A program made the translations under genes and the position numbers. DNA of 64,000 nucleotides from Clostridium sulfidigenes (GTDB lineage: Bacteria; Bacillota; Clostridia; Clostridiales; Clostridiaceae): positions 62,001 to 126,000 of the forward strand of contig NZ_JPMD01000038.1 in NCBI RefSeq assembly GCF_000732635.1, given 5' to 3'. The notes below the pieces were generated by a model that searched no databases, was not told where the DNA came from, and was given only the letters and a program-made list of their open reading frames with translations. Shown piece by piece: positions 44,823 through 53,723 of this stretch; position 1 is the first letter of the stretch; each line of letters begins with the position of its first letter.

Positions 44823-45356
44823 ATGTTAAGTAGAGTGAGATTAAATTTAGAAGCAGTAGAAGCAATGCTTTATTATTGGCAAGCAGCATCTGAAAAGGAT
44901 AACATTGCAGAATCATTTTTCTATGATGTAGCAAAAATGCCAGGATTAACTGTTGCTTATGATGATGAATTTAATGGAGAATCTGTAAGACGTGCTTTAA
45001 GCGCTATAAAAAATAGAGAACCTTTTGATGGAACTAAAAAAGAAAAGAAGTTCTGGAACAACAATATGTGGATGATGGAAGACTTAGAATTTACACATGC
45101 AATGGCAGCACCACTAAAAGTATTAAATTTAGATTCATTAGCAAGTGAATTTCAGAAGGTAGAAAATAAACATAATTATGATGAAGTAGAAGTTATTTTC
45201 TCACCATTACATTCTGATGAATATATAATCTCAGGAAACAAGCTAGTTATAAATTTCTTTAGAATAAAGATTGATTTAATGGATGGCAAAGCAACTATTG
45301 GAGATATAGAAATAATAGAATATATTAAAGAAAAGATTAAGGAAGTATTACAATAG
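44823..45356 (+). CDS. Conserved-looking cytoplasmic protein, unknown function
   Basis: This 177-residue soluble protein has no signal or membrane segments and was not recognised. The N-terminal half is helical and aromatic-rich (AVEAMLYYWQAASEKD; KKFWNNNMWMMEDLEF). The second half is a likely alpha/beta fold (EVEVIFSPLHSDEYII, KLVINFFRIKIDL). ATG 44823 is chosen because GAGGGAGAG lies 8 nt upstream; the in-frame codon at 44805 would lie before that site. A strong terminator follows, so it is a single-gene unit upstream of murI. Nothing in the context points to a role. Confidence 0.65.
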   Translation: MLSRVRLNLEAVEAMLYYWQAASEKDNIAESFFYDVAKMPGLTVAYDDEFNGESVRRALSAIKNREPFDGTKKEKKFWNNNMWMMEDLEFTHAMAAPLKVLNLDSLASEFQKVENKHNYDEVEVIFSPLHSDEYIISGNKLVINFFRIKIDLMDGKATIGDIEIIEYIKEKIKEVLQ

Positions 45357-45385
45357 TGAGAATACTGTAAAATTAATTAAAGAAA

Positions 45386-45432
45386 GGGTGTTGTAAGATG
45401 ACCTAAATTAGTCATAAACAATGCTCTTTTTT
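45386..45432 (+). terminator. Terminator
   Basis: GGGTGTTGT..ATGAC pairs (with wobbles) with GTCAT..ACAATGCTC, followed by TTTTTT. Confidence 0.8.
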
Positions 45433-45549
45433 AACTATATTTTTACATAATGCATGTCTCATACTTTTAATAATCTTTTAGCTGTAGTATTATAGTTATA
45501 GAATATATGAAGAAATATCTAAAAACTAAGTAGTGTGGTGTAATGAAGT

Positions 45550-46338
45550 ATGGACAAAACTAATTTTAGTATAGGATTTTTTGATTCAGGGGTTGGAGGT
45601 ATTAGTGTCCTAAAGGAAGCAGTGAAGCTACTACCTAAAGAAAACTACATATATATAGGAGATTCTTTAAATGCACCCTATGGAGTGAAAACTCCAGAGG
45701 AAGTTAGAAAGTTAACCTTTAATATGGTAGATAAGCTTATTTCTATGAATGTGAAAGCTATAGTAGTGGCGTGTAATACTGCTACTAGTATTGCAATCGA
45801 TGAATTAAGAAGGATTTATAAAGAAATCCCCATAATTGGAATAGAGCCAGCTTTAAAGCCGGCAGTAGAGAATTATGGTAACGGAATAATAGTAATAATG
45901 GCTACACCAATGACTTTATCTGAGAATAAATTTAGTAAACTAAGAGAAAGATATAATAAGGCTTCTGACATTATTTCAATGCCATGTGATGGTCTGGTGG
46001 AAATTATTGAAGGTGGAAATATTAAGGGTGAAGTTGTAGAGGGGTATTTAAGAAATAGGTTTAAAGATGTACCTAAAGAGAGAGTGTCCTCTGTGGTTCT
46101 TGGATGTACTCATTATCCATTTATTAAAGAAGCATTAGTGAATGTTATAAATGATGATGTTGCTATTATAGATGGTAGTTTAGGAACAGTAAAACAATTG
46201 AAGCGTAAGTTAGATCAAAAAGGTTTATTAAATACTAATAATGAACAAGGCACTGTTAAAATATATAATTCTAAGGATGATAAAAATTTAATAGAATTGT
46301 CATATAAGTTGCTTGATGCAGATAAAAACCGCAAATAA
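45550..46338 (+). CDS. murI: Glutamate racemase
   Basis: This 262-residue cytoplasmic enzyme makes D-glutamate for peptidoglycan. Both catalytic cysteines are in place: [13 protein letters not shown] (about residues 74-86) and [11 protein letters not shown] (about 182-192). The opening [14 protein letters not shown] and the [12 protein letters not shown] segment are family hallmarks. Length is typical. The upstream site (GTGTGGTG) is weak. Downstream, a cyclophilin gene follows after about 80 nt on the same strand; a shared transcript is possible. Confidence 0.96.
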   Translation: MDKTNFSIGFFDSGVGGISVLKEAVKLLPKENYIYIGDSLNAPYGVKTPEEVRKLTFNMVDKLISMNVKAIVVACNTATSIAIDELRRIYKEIPIIGIEPALKPAVENYGNGIIVIMATPMTLSENKFSKLRERYNKASDIISMPCDGLVEIIEGGNIKGEVVEGYLRNRFKDVPKERVSSVVLGCTHYPFIKEALVNVINDDVAIIDGSLGTVKQLKRKLDQKGLLNTNNEQGTVKIYNSKDDKNLIELSYKLLDADKNRK

Positions 46339-46418
46339 CTCTGTTTATCATAAGTATAATAAATTACATAAAAATAATTAAAGAATAAATAATATAAAGA
46401 AAGAAAAGGGGAAGATGT

Positions 46419-46934
46419 ATGAATCCAATAGTAACTTTTGAAATGGAAAACGGAAAAATAATGAAGGCGGAATTATATCCTGAAATAGCTCCCAATACAG
46501 TAAAAAACTTTATAGACTTAGCTTATAAGGGATTTTATGATGAATTAATTTTCCATAGAGTAATACCAGGTTTTATGATTCAGGGTGGTTGTCCAGAAAA
46601 ATCAGGAATGGGCGGACCAGGATATTCAATTAAAGGAGAATTTAGTGGAAATGGATTTAAAAATGATTTAAAACATACTAAGGGTGTTTTATCAATGGCT
46701 AGAGCTCAACATCCAGATTCAGCGGGTTCTCAATTTTTTATAATGGTTGCAGATTCACCACACCTAGATGGAAGCTATGCTGCCTTTGGTAAATTAATAG
46801 ACGGTCAAGATGTAGCGGATGAAATAGTAAGCTCTCAAACAGATAGAAGAGATAGACCATATGAAGATCAAGTTATAAAATCTGTAACTGTAGAAACTTT
46901 TGATGTAAACTACGGAGAACCAGAAAAATTATAA
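46419..46934 (+). CDS. Cyclophilin-type peptidyl-prolyl cis-trans isomerase
   Basis: This 171-residue single-domain cyclophilin has no signal peptide and is therefore cytoplasmic. Conserved active-site stretches are FHRVIPGFMIQGG (Arg, Phe, Met, Gln of the catalytic pocket, about 46-58), GVLSMARAQHPDSAGSQFFIM (about 88-108) and LDGSYAAFGKLIDG. The usual Trp of the drug-binding site is Tyr/Ala here, as in many bacterial forms. It speeds proline isomerisation in protein folding. RBS AAGGGG. The DUF3783 gene follows 15 nt later, so the two are probably co-transcribed. Confidence 0.94.
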   Translation: MNPIVTFEMENGKIMKAELYPEIAPNTVKNFIDLAYKGFYDELIFHRVIPGFMIQGGCPEKSGMGGPGYSIKGEFSGNGFKNDLKHTKGVLSMARAQHPDSAGSQFFIMVADSPHLDGSYAAFGKLIDGQDVADEIVSSQTDRRDRPYEDQVIKSVTVETFDVNYGEPEKL

Positions 46935-46949
46935 TGGAAGGTATTTAAT

Positions 46950-47321
46950 ATGAATATACTTAAAGATAGATTAATTATAGCTTATGGGCTTAATGATGAA
47001 GAGATAGATAAACTAAATATAAAATTCAAAGATATATGTATAAAACCATGTGTATCAATAAATGAAAATATGGGAGAATATACTTTAGAGCATATATTAA
47101 AAGAAGAGAGCTTATCAGATAGTGATACTAAACTACCCGAAGAAAAAGTTATTATATTTAATGGATTTTTAGGTGTTTATCTTCAACAAGCTGTTAAAAA
47201 GGTTAGAGAAGTTTTAGGTGCAAAACCAATATTAGCGTCTACTACACCTAATTCTGTTAAAATGACTCTTCATGAATTGATAGATCATTTAGTAAAAGAG
47301 AGACAATATTATCAAAAATAA
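46950..47321 (+). CDS. DUF3783-family protein
   Basis: This 123-residue soluble protein has its C-terminal half (IIFNGFLGVYLQQAVKKVRE, GAKPILASTTPNSVKMTLHELIDHL) matching DUF3783, a small domain of unknown function found in clostridia. The N-terminal half is variable (KFKDICIKPCVSINENMGEYTLEHIL). GGAAGG precedes the ATG. It lies 15 nt behind the cyclophilin gene and is followed by a terminator, so it closes that unit. No catalytic motif is seen. Confidence 0.8.
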   Translation: MNILKDRLIIAYGLNDEEIDKLNIKFKDICIKPCVSINENMGEYTLEHILKEESLSDSDTKLPEEKVIIFNGFLGVYLQQAVKKVREVLGAKPILASTTPNSVKMTLHELIDHLVKERQYYQK

Positions 47322-47340
47322 TTTTTAAGTCTAATAATTT

Positions 47341-47372
47341 AGAAATCCTCTAGGACTAGAGGATTTCTATTT
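47341..47372 (+). terminator. Terminator
   Basis: AGAAATCCTCTAG pairs with CTAGAGGATTTCT, with a short T-rich tail. Confidence 0.7.
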
Positions 47373-47404
47373 AGATTAAGGAGATACAGGGAGGATAATT
47401 AAGA

Positions 47405-48097
47405 ATGAGTACTGTTGGAGAAAGAATTAAACAAGGAAGAAATGCTAAGGGAATGACTCAAAAGCAACTTGCTAAGAAGCTTGGAGTATCAGAAAACTAT
47501 ATAAATGATGTTGAGAATGGAAGAAAAGTTGTAGAAGAAAAGTTTATAGAAAGAGTAGGTAAGGTTTTAGGTGGAGATCTTGCAGAAATGACTACGCTGT
47601 TTGATAATATAGCTTATGAAGAAAGAAAATCTTCAGAAAGTAATTTAAAGACACATAATTTAGCGAAGGGTAATAAAGTAAAAGAAACTATAAATGAAGT
47701 ATGGAATGATGCATTTAGTTCTGTTCTTAAGTCTGTAGGAATTTATAGCTATGATTTAAACAAGCCTATAGGAAAAAAAGAGTTACCTGTTATATCAAAT
47801 AAAATAGAAGGATATGCTCAGGATAAGGTGCTATATATTAAAATTGAAAACGATGATTTATTAGGATTTAGAATTTGTCAAGGAGATTTAGCATTTGCTA
47901 ACCTAACTTCTGAAATAGAAAATAATAAGATATATCTCATGGATGTAAATGGAGAAAGAGTGATAAGACAGTTAAAGAAGCTAGATAGTAATAAGGTTTT
48001 AATAATAAGTAATAAAAATATGGTTCGTACAGAAACAGCTCATCCTAAAGATGTAAAAGTTGTTGCAAAATTAAATAGATTAGAAATTCAACTATAA
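47405..48097 (+). CDS. XRE-family regulator with catalytically dead S24-like domain
   Basis: This is a 230-residue protein. Residues 5-58 are a Cro/CI helix-turn-helix (GERIKQGRNAKGMTQKQLAK, VSENYINDVENGRKV). After a linker, residues about 125-230 look like the S24 fold of LexA/CI repressors (YIKIENDDLLGFRICQGDLAFAN, NKIYLMDVNGERVIRQLKKL). Aligned with the S24 protein at 42669, the nucleophile Ser is Asp and the Lys base is Arg, so self-cleavage should not occur; the domain may only dimerise or bind a ligand. It precedes the csp/sleC pair by 65 nt, but that pair has its own sporulation-type promoter. RBS AGGGAGG. Confidence 0.82.
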   Translation: MSTVGERIKQGRNAKGMTQKQLAKKLGVSENYINDVENGRKVVEEKFIERVGKVLGGDLAEMTTLFDNIAYEERKSSESNLKTHNLAKGNKVKETINEVWNDAFSSVLKSVGIYSYDLNKPIGKKELPVISNKIEGYAQDKVLYIKIENDDLLGFRICQGDLAFANLTSEIENNKIYLMDVNGERVIRQLKKLDSNKVLIISNKNMVRTETAHPKDVKVVAKLNRLEIQL

Positions 48098-48108
48098 TCA
48101 ATTTAATA

Positions 48109-48135
48109 ACATTTTTAATATACATTCATACTATA
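48109..48135 (+). promoter_or_regulatory. Sigma-K-like promoter of the fifth csp gene
   Basis: AC (48109-48110), 16 nt, then CATACTATA (48127-48135), an exact match to AC-N16/17-CATANNNTA. It sits about 28 nt before the GTG start. Confidence 0.6.
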
Positions 48136-48162
48136 ACTATATAAGAATTTGGAGGTATGGGT

Positions 48163-49878
48163 GTGCAAAAGGCTGATGGGTTATTAAATTTACTTATAAA
48201 TGTACCAGAGAGTATAAGAAATGAAATTATATATGGATATGGAATTGGAAATGTTGAAGAAACTAACATTGAATTAATTATACTTTATAGTGGGACACCA
48301 GAGGTAATGGAAGAGAAAATAAATGCTATTGGAGGTACCTTTGAAGATTTAGATTTTGGTTATGGAATTATAACTATACCTAGAGGGGATATTGAAAAGC
48401 TAATAGGAATAAGAGAAATCAACTATATAGAGTTACCTAAAAATTTATTTTTATCCTTTGAACCTAGTAATAGAGCTTCATGTATAACAGAAGTAAATAC
48501 CAATTATGGATTAGAGGGGGAAGGTGTACTTATAGGATTTATAGATTCTGGAATAGATTATGTAAATCAATCATTTAGACTTGAGAATGGAGATACAAGG
48601 ATTGATTTTATTTATGATTTATATGAAAATAGAAGGATTTATACAAGAGAAGAGATAAATGCAGCTTTAAGAAGTCCAGATCCATACTCATTAGTACCTC
48701 ACTTTGATAGGGCAGGTCATGGGACGCATGTAGCGGGGATAGCTTGTGCTGGAGGAAATATACCAAGGAGGTTTTATGGGGTAGCTCCTAAAAGTTCTAT
48801 AGCCATGGTTAAAATGACAAGAGAGATAGGAGGTCAGGGAGCAAAAAGTACTCAGTTAATGAGAGGGATTAAATTCTTAATTGATAAAGCTTATGAATTA
48901 AATAAGCCCCTTGTTATAAACATAAGTTTTAGCACGAATGATGGAGCACATACTGGAAATAGTTTGTTAGAGCAATATATAGGTATAGTTTCTACAGTGC
49001 AAAGAGTTAACATAGTTGTAGCAGCAGGAAATGAAGGGGATAGAGCACACCATGTTGGTGGTGAATTAGTTAAATCACAAGAAATACGATTTAATGTTGG
49101 AATAGATGAGAGAGTATTAATAATACAGTTATTTAAGTCATTTTTAAAGGATATTAACTTAAATCTTATATCACCAAGTGGAACTAGTAGTGGTGAATTA
49201 AGATTAACCAATGCATTAAATCAAGGAAGAATAGGTAATACTGAGTATTTTGTTTTCAATACAGGACCGACACCTTTTAGTATAGATGGTGAAATAATAA
49301 TTGTACTTTCAGGAGTAGGAGAAGAAAGCATAGCTAGTGGAATATGGACTATGAACATGACTACTAATGAAAATGTTCTAGGAAGTTATGACATGTGGTT
49401 ACCTATTGCAGAAGGATTAAATATTGCTACAAGATTCTTAGGACCTAGTACTGCTAATACATTAGGTATACCGGGAACTGTACCAGATGTAATAACCGTT
49501 GGTAGTTATAATTTTATAAACTCTACTATATCACCATTCTCTGGAAGAGGAAATGCTGAACTAAACCCTGTAAAACCTGATTTAGTAGCACCTGGAGAAA
49601 ATATAGAATCATCTACTCCGGGAGGTGGATTTGAGCCACGGTCAGGAACATCAATGGCTACACCTCAGGTGGCAGGGGCATGTGGACTTTTAATGGAATT
49701 TGGAATTATAGAAGGAAATGATCCTTATTTGTATGGAGAAAGAGTAAAATACTTTTTATTAAAAGGAGCCAATAGAAGTAGAGTAGATGTACAGTATCCT
49801 AATAATAGTTGGGGATATGGTACTTTATGTCTTGCAGGAGCTCTTAGGGTATGGAATAACGAAGTAGCTTCAAGGTAG
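48163..49878 (+). CDS. Csp-type subtilisin-like germination protease, sleC-linked
   Basis: This 571-residue S8 protease without secretion signal has the triad Asp in GFIDSGIDYVN (about 126), His in DRAGHGTHVAGIA (about 186) and Ser in the canonical RSGTSMATPQVAG (about 494); oxyanion Asn in VAAGNEGDR. Of the five Csp-like proteins here it has the most regular catalytic motifs, and it lies directly before sleC, the known substrate gene of Csp proteases. It is therefore the best candidate for the main pro-SleC activator (inference). GTG 48163 is preferred as start: GGAGG (48151-48155) is 7 nt upstream, whereas ATG 48157 would be only 1 nt away. Confidence 0.92.
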   Translation: MQKADGLLNLLINVPESIRNEIIYGYGIGNVEETNIELIILYSGTPEVMEEKINAIGGTFEDLDFGYGIITIPRGDIEKLIGIREINYIELPKNLFLSFEPSNRASCITEVNTNYGLEGEGVLIGFIDSGIDYVNQSFRLENGDTRIDFIYDLYENRRIYTREEINAALRSPDPYSLVPHFDRAGHGTHVAGIACAGGNIPRRFYGVAPKSSIAMVKMTREIGGQGAKSTQLMRGIKFLIDKAYELNKPLVINISFSTNDGAHTGNSLLEQYIGIVSTVQRVNIVVAAGNEGDRAHHVGGELVKSQEIRFNVGIDERVLIIQLFKSFLKDINLNLISPSGTSSGELRLTNALNQGRIGNTEYFVFNTGPTPFSIDGEIIIVLSGVGEESIASGIWTMNMTTNENVLGSYDMWLPIAEGLNIATRFLGPSTANTLGIPGTVPDVITVGSYNFINSTISPFSGRGNAELNPVKPDLVAPGENIESSTPGGGFEPRSGTSMATPQVAGACGLLMEFGIIEGNDPYLYGERVKYFLLKGANRSRVDVQYPNNSWGYGTLCLAGALRVWNNEVASR

Positions 49879-49912
49879 GAATAAATTACAATTTTCCTAT
49901 AAAGAATATGTA

Positions 49913-49940
49913 ACTTTTCTATAATAGTCATCATAATATA
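49913..49940 (+). promoter_or_regulatory. Sigma-K-like promoter of sleC
   Basis: AC (49913-49914), 17 nt, then CATAATATA (49932-49940), matching AC-N16/17-CATANNNTA. It lies 31 nt before the sleC ATG. Confidence 0.6.
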
Positions 49941-49971
49941 TATATTGAAGTATTATTTTAAGGAGAAATTT

Positions 49972-51336
49972 ATGGCAGACATAGGTAGGTTGCAGGTTCA
50001 AGTGTATAGAGTAAATACAGCTATACCAATAAGTAATGCCAATATTACGGTATCAAGAACAGATGGAGAAACTAGAGAGCAAGTTACTACCCTAACTACT
50101 AATCCAGAGGGACAAACGGAGACTATAGAATTAGAAACTCCAGAAATAGAAAGGTCATTAAATCCAGATAATACCCTTATACCTTATGCCCTTTATGATA
50201 TAGATGTAACGGCAGAAGGCTTTGATGAAATAAATATAAGAGGATGCCAAGTGTTGCCGCGACAAACAGCGTTACAGATATGTAATCTGATTCCAACAAG
50301 TCTTAATAGAGAGATCACAGAGGATGAAGATGTACAGGTAGTCAGGGTTATAGAGATTCCACCTAATGTTCAATTTGGTGATTTTCCACCTAAGATACCT
50401 GAGGACCCTAATAAAGCTTTGCCACCTCCACCAAGTGGTTTTGTAGTTTTGCCAGAGCCGGTTGTACCAGAGTTTATAATCGTACATGCAGGGGCACCAA
50501 CTAATACAGCAGCACCAAATTATACTGTTCCATATACAGACTATATAAAAAATGTAGCTAGTTGTGAAATTTATGCAACTTGGCCAGAAGCAACTATAAG
50601 AGCTAATGTATACTGTATTATTTCATTTACTTTAAATAGAATATACACAGAATGGTATAGAAGTAAGGGGTTTAATTTTGACGTAACAAATTCTACAGCC
50701 TATGATCAAGCTTTTGTTTACGGAAGAAACATATTTGATAACATAAGTAGGATAGTAGATGAGTTATTTGCTACCTATGTAAAGAGGTCGGGAGCTAAAC
50801 AACCTTTACTTACGCAATACTGTGATGGTAGAAATGTTCAGTGCCCAGGATGGCTTACTCAATGGGGCAGTAAGGATTTAGGGGCTCAAGGATGGATTCC
50901 ATATGATATATTAAGAAATTTCTATGGAAGTGATATAGTTCTTGAAAGAGCTGAAAAGGTTTCTGGAAGTCCAAGGTCATATCCGGGTTTTACTTTACGA
51001 CAGGGAGCCAGTGGAGAGCCAGTTAGAACCACTCAAACCTTTTTAAATAGAATAGCACAAAATTATCCTCTAATACCTAAAGTGGCTATTGATGGAAAGT
51101 ATGGTTCTACAACTGCCAATCAAGTAAAAGTATTTCAACAGGTATTTGGTCTTCCGCAGACAGGTGAAGTAGATTATGCTACATGGTATAAGATTTCAGC
51201 TATATATACAGGAGTAACTAAAATCGCAGAATTAAGAAGTGTTCATGAGGAAGAAATTGAATATTCATACTTTGTTCCACATTGGCCATATAAAGATGCA
51301 CCGGATTTACCTAGAATTAAATATCCTAAAAATTGA
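49972..51336 (+). CDS. sleC: Spore cortex-lytic enzyme SleC (proenzyme)
   Basis: This 454-residue protein is the clostridial cortex lysin that degrades spore peptidoglycan at germination. Residues 1 to about 155 are the pre/pro part. The VVLPEPVVPEF segment (158-168) corresponds to the region where Csp cleaves C. perfringens pro-SleC to expose the mature enzyme. A SpoIID-like catalytic domain follows (ANVYCIISFTLNRIYTEWY..., about 206-330), then a PG_binding_1 domain (LRQGASGEPVRTTQTFL...IDGKYGSTTANQVKVFQ, about 345-420). ATG 49972 has AAGGAG 8 nt upstream; the frame's upstream TTG is unsupported. Terminator follows. Confidence 0.95.
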   Translation: MADIGRLQVQVYRVNTAIPISNANITVSRTDGETREQVTTLTTNPEGQTETIELETPEIERSLNPDNTLIPYALYDIDVTAEGFDEINIRGCQVLPRQTALQICNLIPTSLNREITEDEDVQVVRVIEIPPNVQFGDFPPKIPEDPNKALPPPPSGFVVLPEPVVPEFIIVHAGAPTNTAAPNYTVPYTDYIKNVASCEIYATWPEATIRANVYCIISFTLNRIYTEWYRSKGFNFDVTNSTAYDQAFVYGRNIFDNISRIVDELFATYVKRSGAKQPLLTQYCDGRNVQCPGWLTQWGSKDLGAQGWIPYDILRNFYGSDIVLERAEKVSGSPRSYPGFTLRQGASGEPVRTTQTFLNRIAQNYPLIPKVAIDGKYGSTTANQVKVFQQVFGLPQTGEVDYATWYKISAIYTGVTKIAELRSVHEEEIEYSYFVPHWPYKDAPDLPRIKYPKN

Positions 51337-51350
51337 GTATATAATCTATT

Positions 51351-51386
51351 AATGAACTTCGAAGTTATCTCGGAGTTCATTTTTGC
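51351..51386 (+). terminator. Terminator of sleC
   Basis: ATGAACTTCGA pairs with TCGGAGTTCAT, then TTTTT. Confidence 0.8.
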
Positions 51387-51498
51387 ATATAAAAACAACA
51401 TGCAAAAAATATTTTAATAAAATATTCAAGTAAATAATTATGGAGTATAAAATAAGGTATAATTATTGTTAAGAAGAGATATACAAGGAGTTAAGGAT

Positions 51499-52176
51499 AT
51501 GGATAATATAAAGGTATTATTAGTTGATGATGAAGAAAATATTAGAAACTTGTTGGAAGCTTATTTAAAAAAGGAAGGATTTAAAACATTACATAGCTCT
51601 AATGGTAAAGAAGCTATAGAGATTATGGAGAGAGAATCAGTAAATTTAGTAGTACTAGATATAATGATGCCTGTTTTAGATGGATTTGAGACATTAAAGG
51701 TTATAAGAAATAGATGGAATATACCAGTAATAATGCTTAGTGCAAAGGAAGAGGAAGAAGATAAGCTTTTAGCGTTGGGATTTGGTGCAGATAATTATGA
51801 AACAAAGCCCTTTAGTCCAAAGGTTTTAGTAGCTAAAATTAAAGCATTAATAAAGAGGAGCTATGGAAGTAGTATAGATAAAAGTACGGGAATTGTGATA
51901 GGGAATCTTTATATAGATGAAGAAGGTCATAGAGTTATGGTAAGTGATGAAGAAATTAATCTTTCACCAACAGAATTTTCTTTGCTTATATATTTCCTGA
52001 AAAATAAAAATATAGTTCTTACTAGAGAGCAAATTCTTACAAAAATATGGGGTTATGATTTTGAAGGAGATATACGTGTAGTTGATACTACGATTAAGAG
52101 ACTTAGAGAGAAGCTAAAGCACATGAATAAAGTGATAGTAACAGTAAGAGGCTTTGGTTATAAGATAGAGGTTTAG
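51499..52176 (+). CDS. OmpR/PhoB-family response regulator
   Basis: This 225-residue protein has an N-terminal receiver with acidic pocket VDDEEN (Asp10, Asp11), phospho-acceptor Asp54 in VVLDIMMPVLDG and Lys in NYETKPFSP. The C-terminal winged-helix DNA-binding domain starts near residue 128 (LSPTEFSLLIYFLKNKNIVLTRE, VDTTIKRLREKL, TVRGFGYKIEV). ATG 51499 is preferred because AAGGAG lies 8 nt before it; the frame is open to 51466 without a site. The kinase gene starts 1 nt after its stop, so the pair form one two-component system. Target genes are unknown; the H-NOX chemoreceptor gene lies just downstream. Confidence 0.93.
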   Translation: MDNIKVLLVDDEENIRNLLEAYLKKEGFKTLHSSNGKEAIEIMERESVNLVVLDIMMPVLDGFETLKVIRNRWNIPVIMLSAKEEEEDKLLALGFGADNYETKPFSPKVLVAKIKALIKRSYGSSIDKSTGIVIGNLYIDEEGHRVMVSDEEINLSPTEFSLLIYFLKNKNIVLTREQILTKIWGYDFEGDIRVVDTTIKRLREKLKHMNKVIVTVRGFGYKIEV

Positions 52177-52177
52177 T

Positions 52178-53689
52178 ATGAATAAAATAATTAACTATTA
52201 TAAAAAGATAAAGGAAAATATAGAAAGAAGCATTACATTGAAAATGTTTGTTGTAACTACTGTGGTGTTTATAGCATTTTTGACTATTACTCTTTTAAGT
52301 CAGAGAATATTGTTTGAAAAGATATATAATGATAAAAAGGAAAATGATATTAAAAGTAATGTGATAAAGTTTAGAGATACGCTAAGTAATCCAAAGGATG
52401 AAAGGGAAATAATAGAGAGTATTAAGAAGTTTGAGAATAATTATAACACATCTATAGGAGTGGTAAACACAGAAAATAATATTATAGTGACCTTTAAAAC
52501 TGACTCAGAAACTATAGATAGTAAAAATACAGAAATATTTAATTATGTTATTAAAACTATAAAGACAGACCCGGAACTATTAAACGAGATGATTAATAAA
52601 AAACAGGTAACTATTTCATTTAAGAATGGCGAGAACACTAAATATTTAGCTTCTGCACTTCTACATGAGAATAATATAATAGTAGGATTTACATCTTTAC
52701 AATATGTAAAAGAAGCCATGGGGGTTATAGGGATATTTTATAAGTATTTTTACTTAGGGGCTATAGTAGTAATAGTTGCATTAGCATTAATTTATTCGAA
52801 ATTTATTACAAAGCCATTAAGAGAAATAAATAAAGTGGCTGTAAGAATGAGTAATTTAGATTTTAGTCAAAGATGTACTATGGTATATGAAGATGAAATT
52901 GGAAACCTTGGGGAAACATTAAATTTTTTAGGACAAAACTTGGATAGTTCTTTAAATTCATTAAAAGAAGTTAATAGAAAACTACAAAATGATATCCACA
53001 GAGAAAGAGAAATTGAGATTATGAGAAAAGAATTTATAGCAGATGTATCGCATGAATTAAAAACCCCTATTACTTTAATAAAAGGTTATGCAGAAGGTAT
53101 TAAGGATGGAGTATTTTTAGAAGACAATATGAATTCATCATTAAATGTAATTATAGAGGAATCGGATAAGATGAGTAATTTAGTTAGAGATATGCTTCAA
53201 ATATCATCTTTGGAAAGTGGAAAGGTAATCCTTAATAAAGAATTATTTTTTATTGATAATTTAGTGAAAAATGTTGTAAAGAAATTACATCATAGTATCG
53301 ATAATAAGAATATAAAAATAGATTTGAATCTATATGAGAAACAAATTTATGGGGATGCATTTAAGGTAGAACAAGTAATAACCAATTTTCTTACTAATGC
53401 AATAAGGCATACTCCCTGTGAGGGAAGTATATTTGTTGGGATGTACCCACGGGGAAATATGACTCAATTATCTTTTGAAAATACAGGTGAGCTTATTAAT
53501 AAGGAAGAAATTGATAAGATATGGGATAAATTTTATAAGATAGATAAGTCAAGAAATAGAAAAGATAGTGGTACAGGACTTGGACTATCAATTGTTAAAA
53601 ATATAGTAGATTTGCACCACGGCAAATATGGAGTTGAAAATACCAAAAGAGGTGTAAGATTCTATTTTGAATTGCCAAATCAGTGCTAA
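52178..53689 (+). CDS. Membrane sensor histidine kinase
   Basis: This 503-residue partner of the upstream regulator has TM1 at about 22-44, an extracytoplasmic sensor of about 140 residues, TM2 at about 188-210, and a HAMP domain (ITKPLREINKVAVRMSNLDF, about 210-260). The HisKA H-box is DVSHELKTPITLIKGYAEGIKDG (about 289-311), N-box QVITNFLTNAIRHTP, and G2 GTGLGLSIVKNIV. All kinase motifs are regular. The sensor sequence gives no clue to the signal. Stop-to-start spacing with the regulator gene is 1 nt. Confidence 0.92.
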   Translation: MNKIINYYKKIKENIERSITLKMFVVTTVVFIAFLTITLLSQRILFEKIYNDKKENDIKSNVIKFRDTLSNPKDEREIIESIKKFENNYNTSIGVVNTENNIIVTFKTDSETIDSKNTEIFNYVIKTIKTDPELLNEMINKKQVTISFKNGENTKYLASALLHENNIIVGFTSLQYVKEAMGVIGIFYKYFYLGAIVVIVALALIYSKFITKPLREINKVAVRMSNLDFSQRCTMVYEDEIGNLGETLNFLGQNLDSSLNSLKEVNRKLQNDIHREREIEIMRKEFIADVSHELKTPITLIKGYAEGIKDGVFLEDNMNSSLNVIIEESDKMSNLVRDMLQISSLESGKVILNKELFFIDNLVKNVVKKLHHSIDNKNIKIDLNLYEKQIYGDAFKVEQVITNFLTNAIRHTPCEGSIFVGMYPRGNMTQLSFENTGELINKEEIDKIWDKFYKIDKSRNRKDSGTGLGLSIVKNIVDLHHGKYGVENTKRGVRFYFELPNQC

Positions 53690-53723
53690 TATACTATAGC
53701 CATAGAAAAGAGGGGTATTAATT

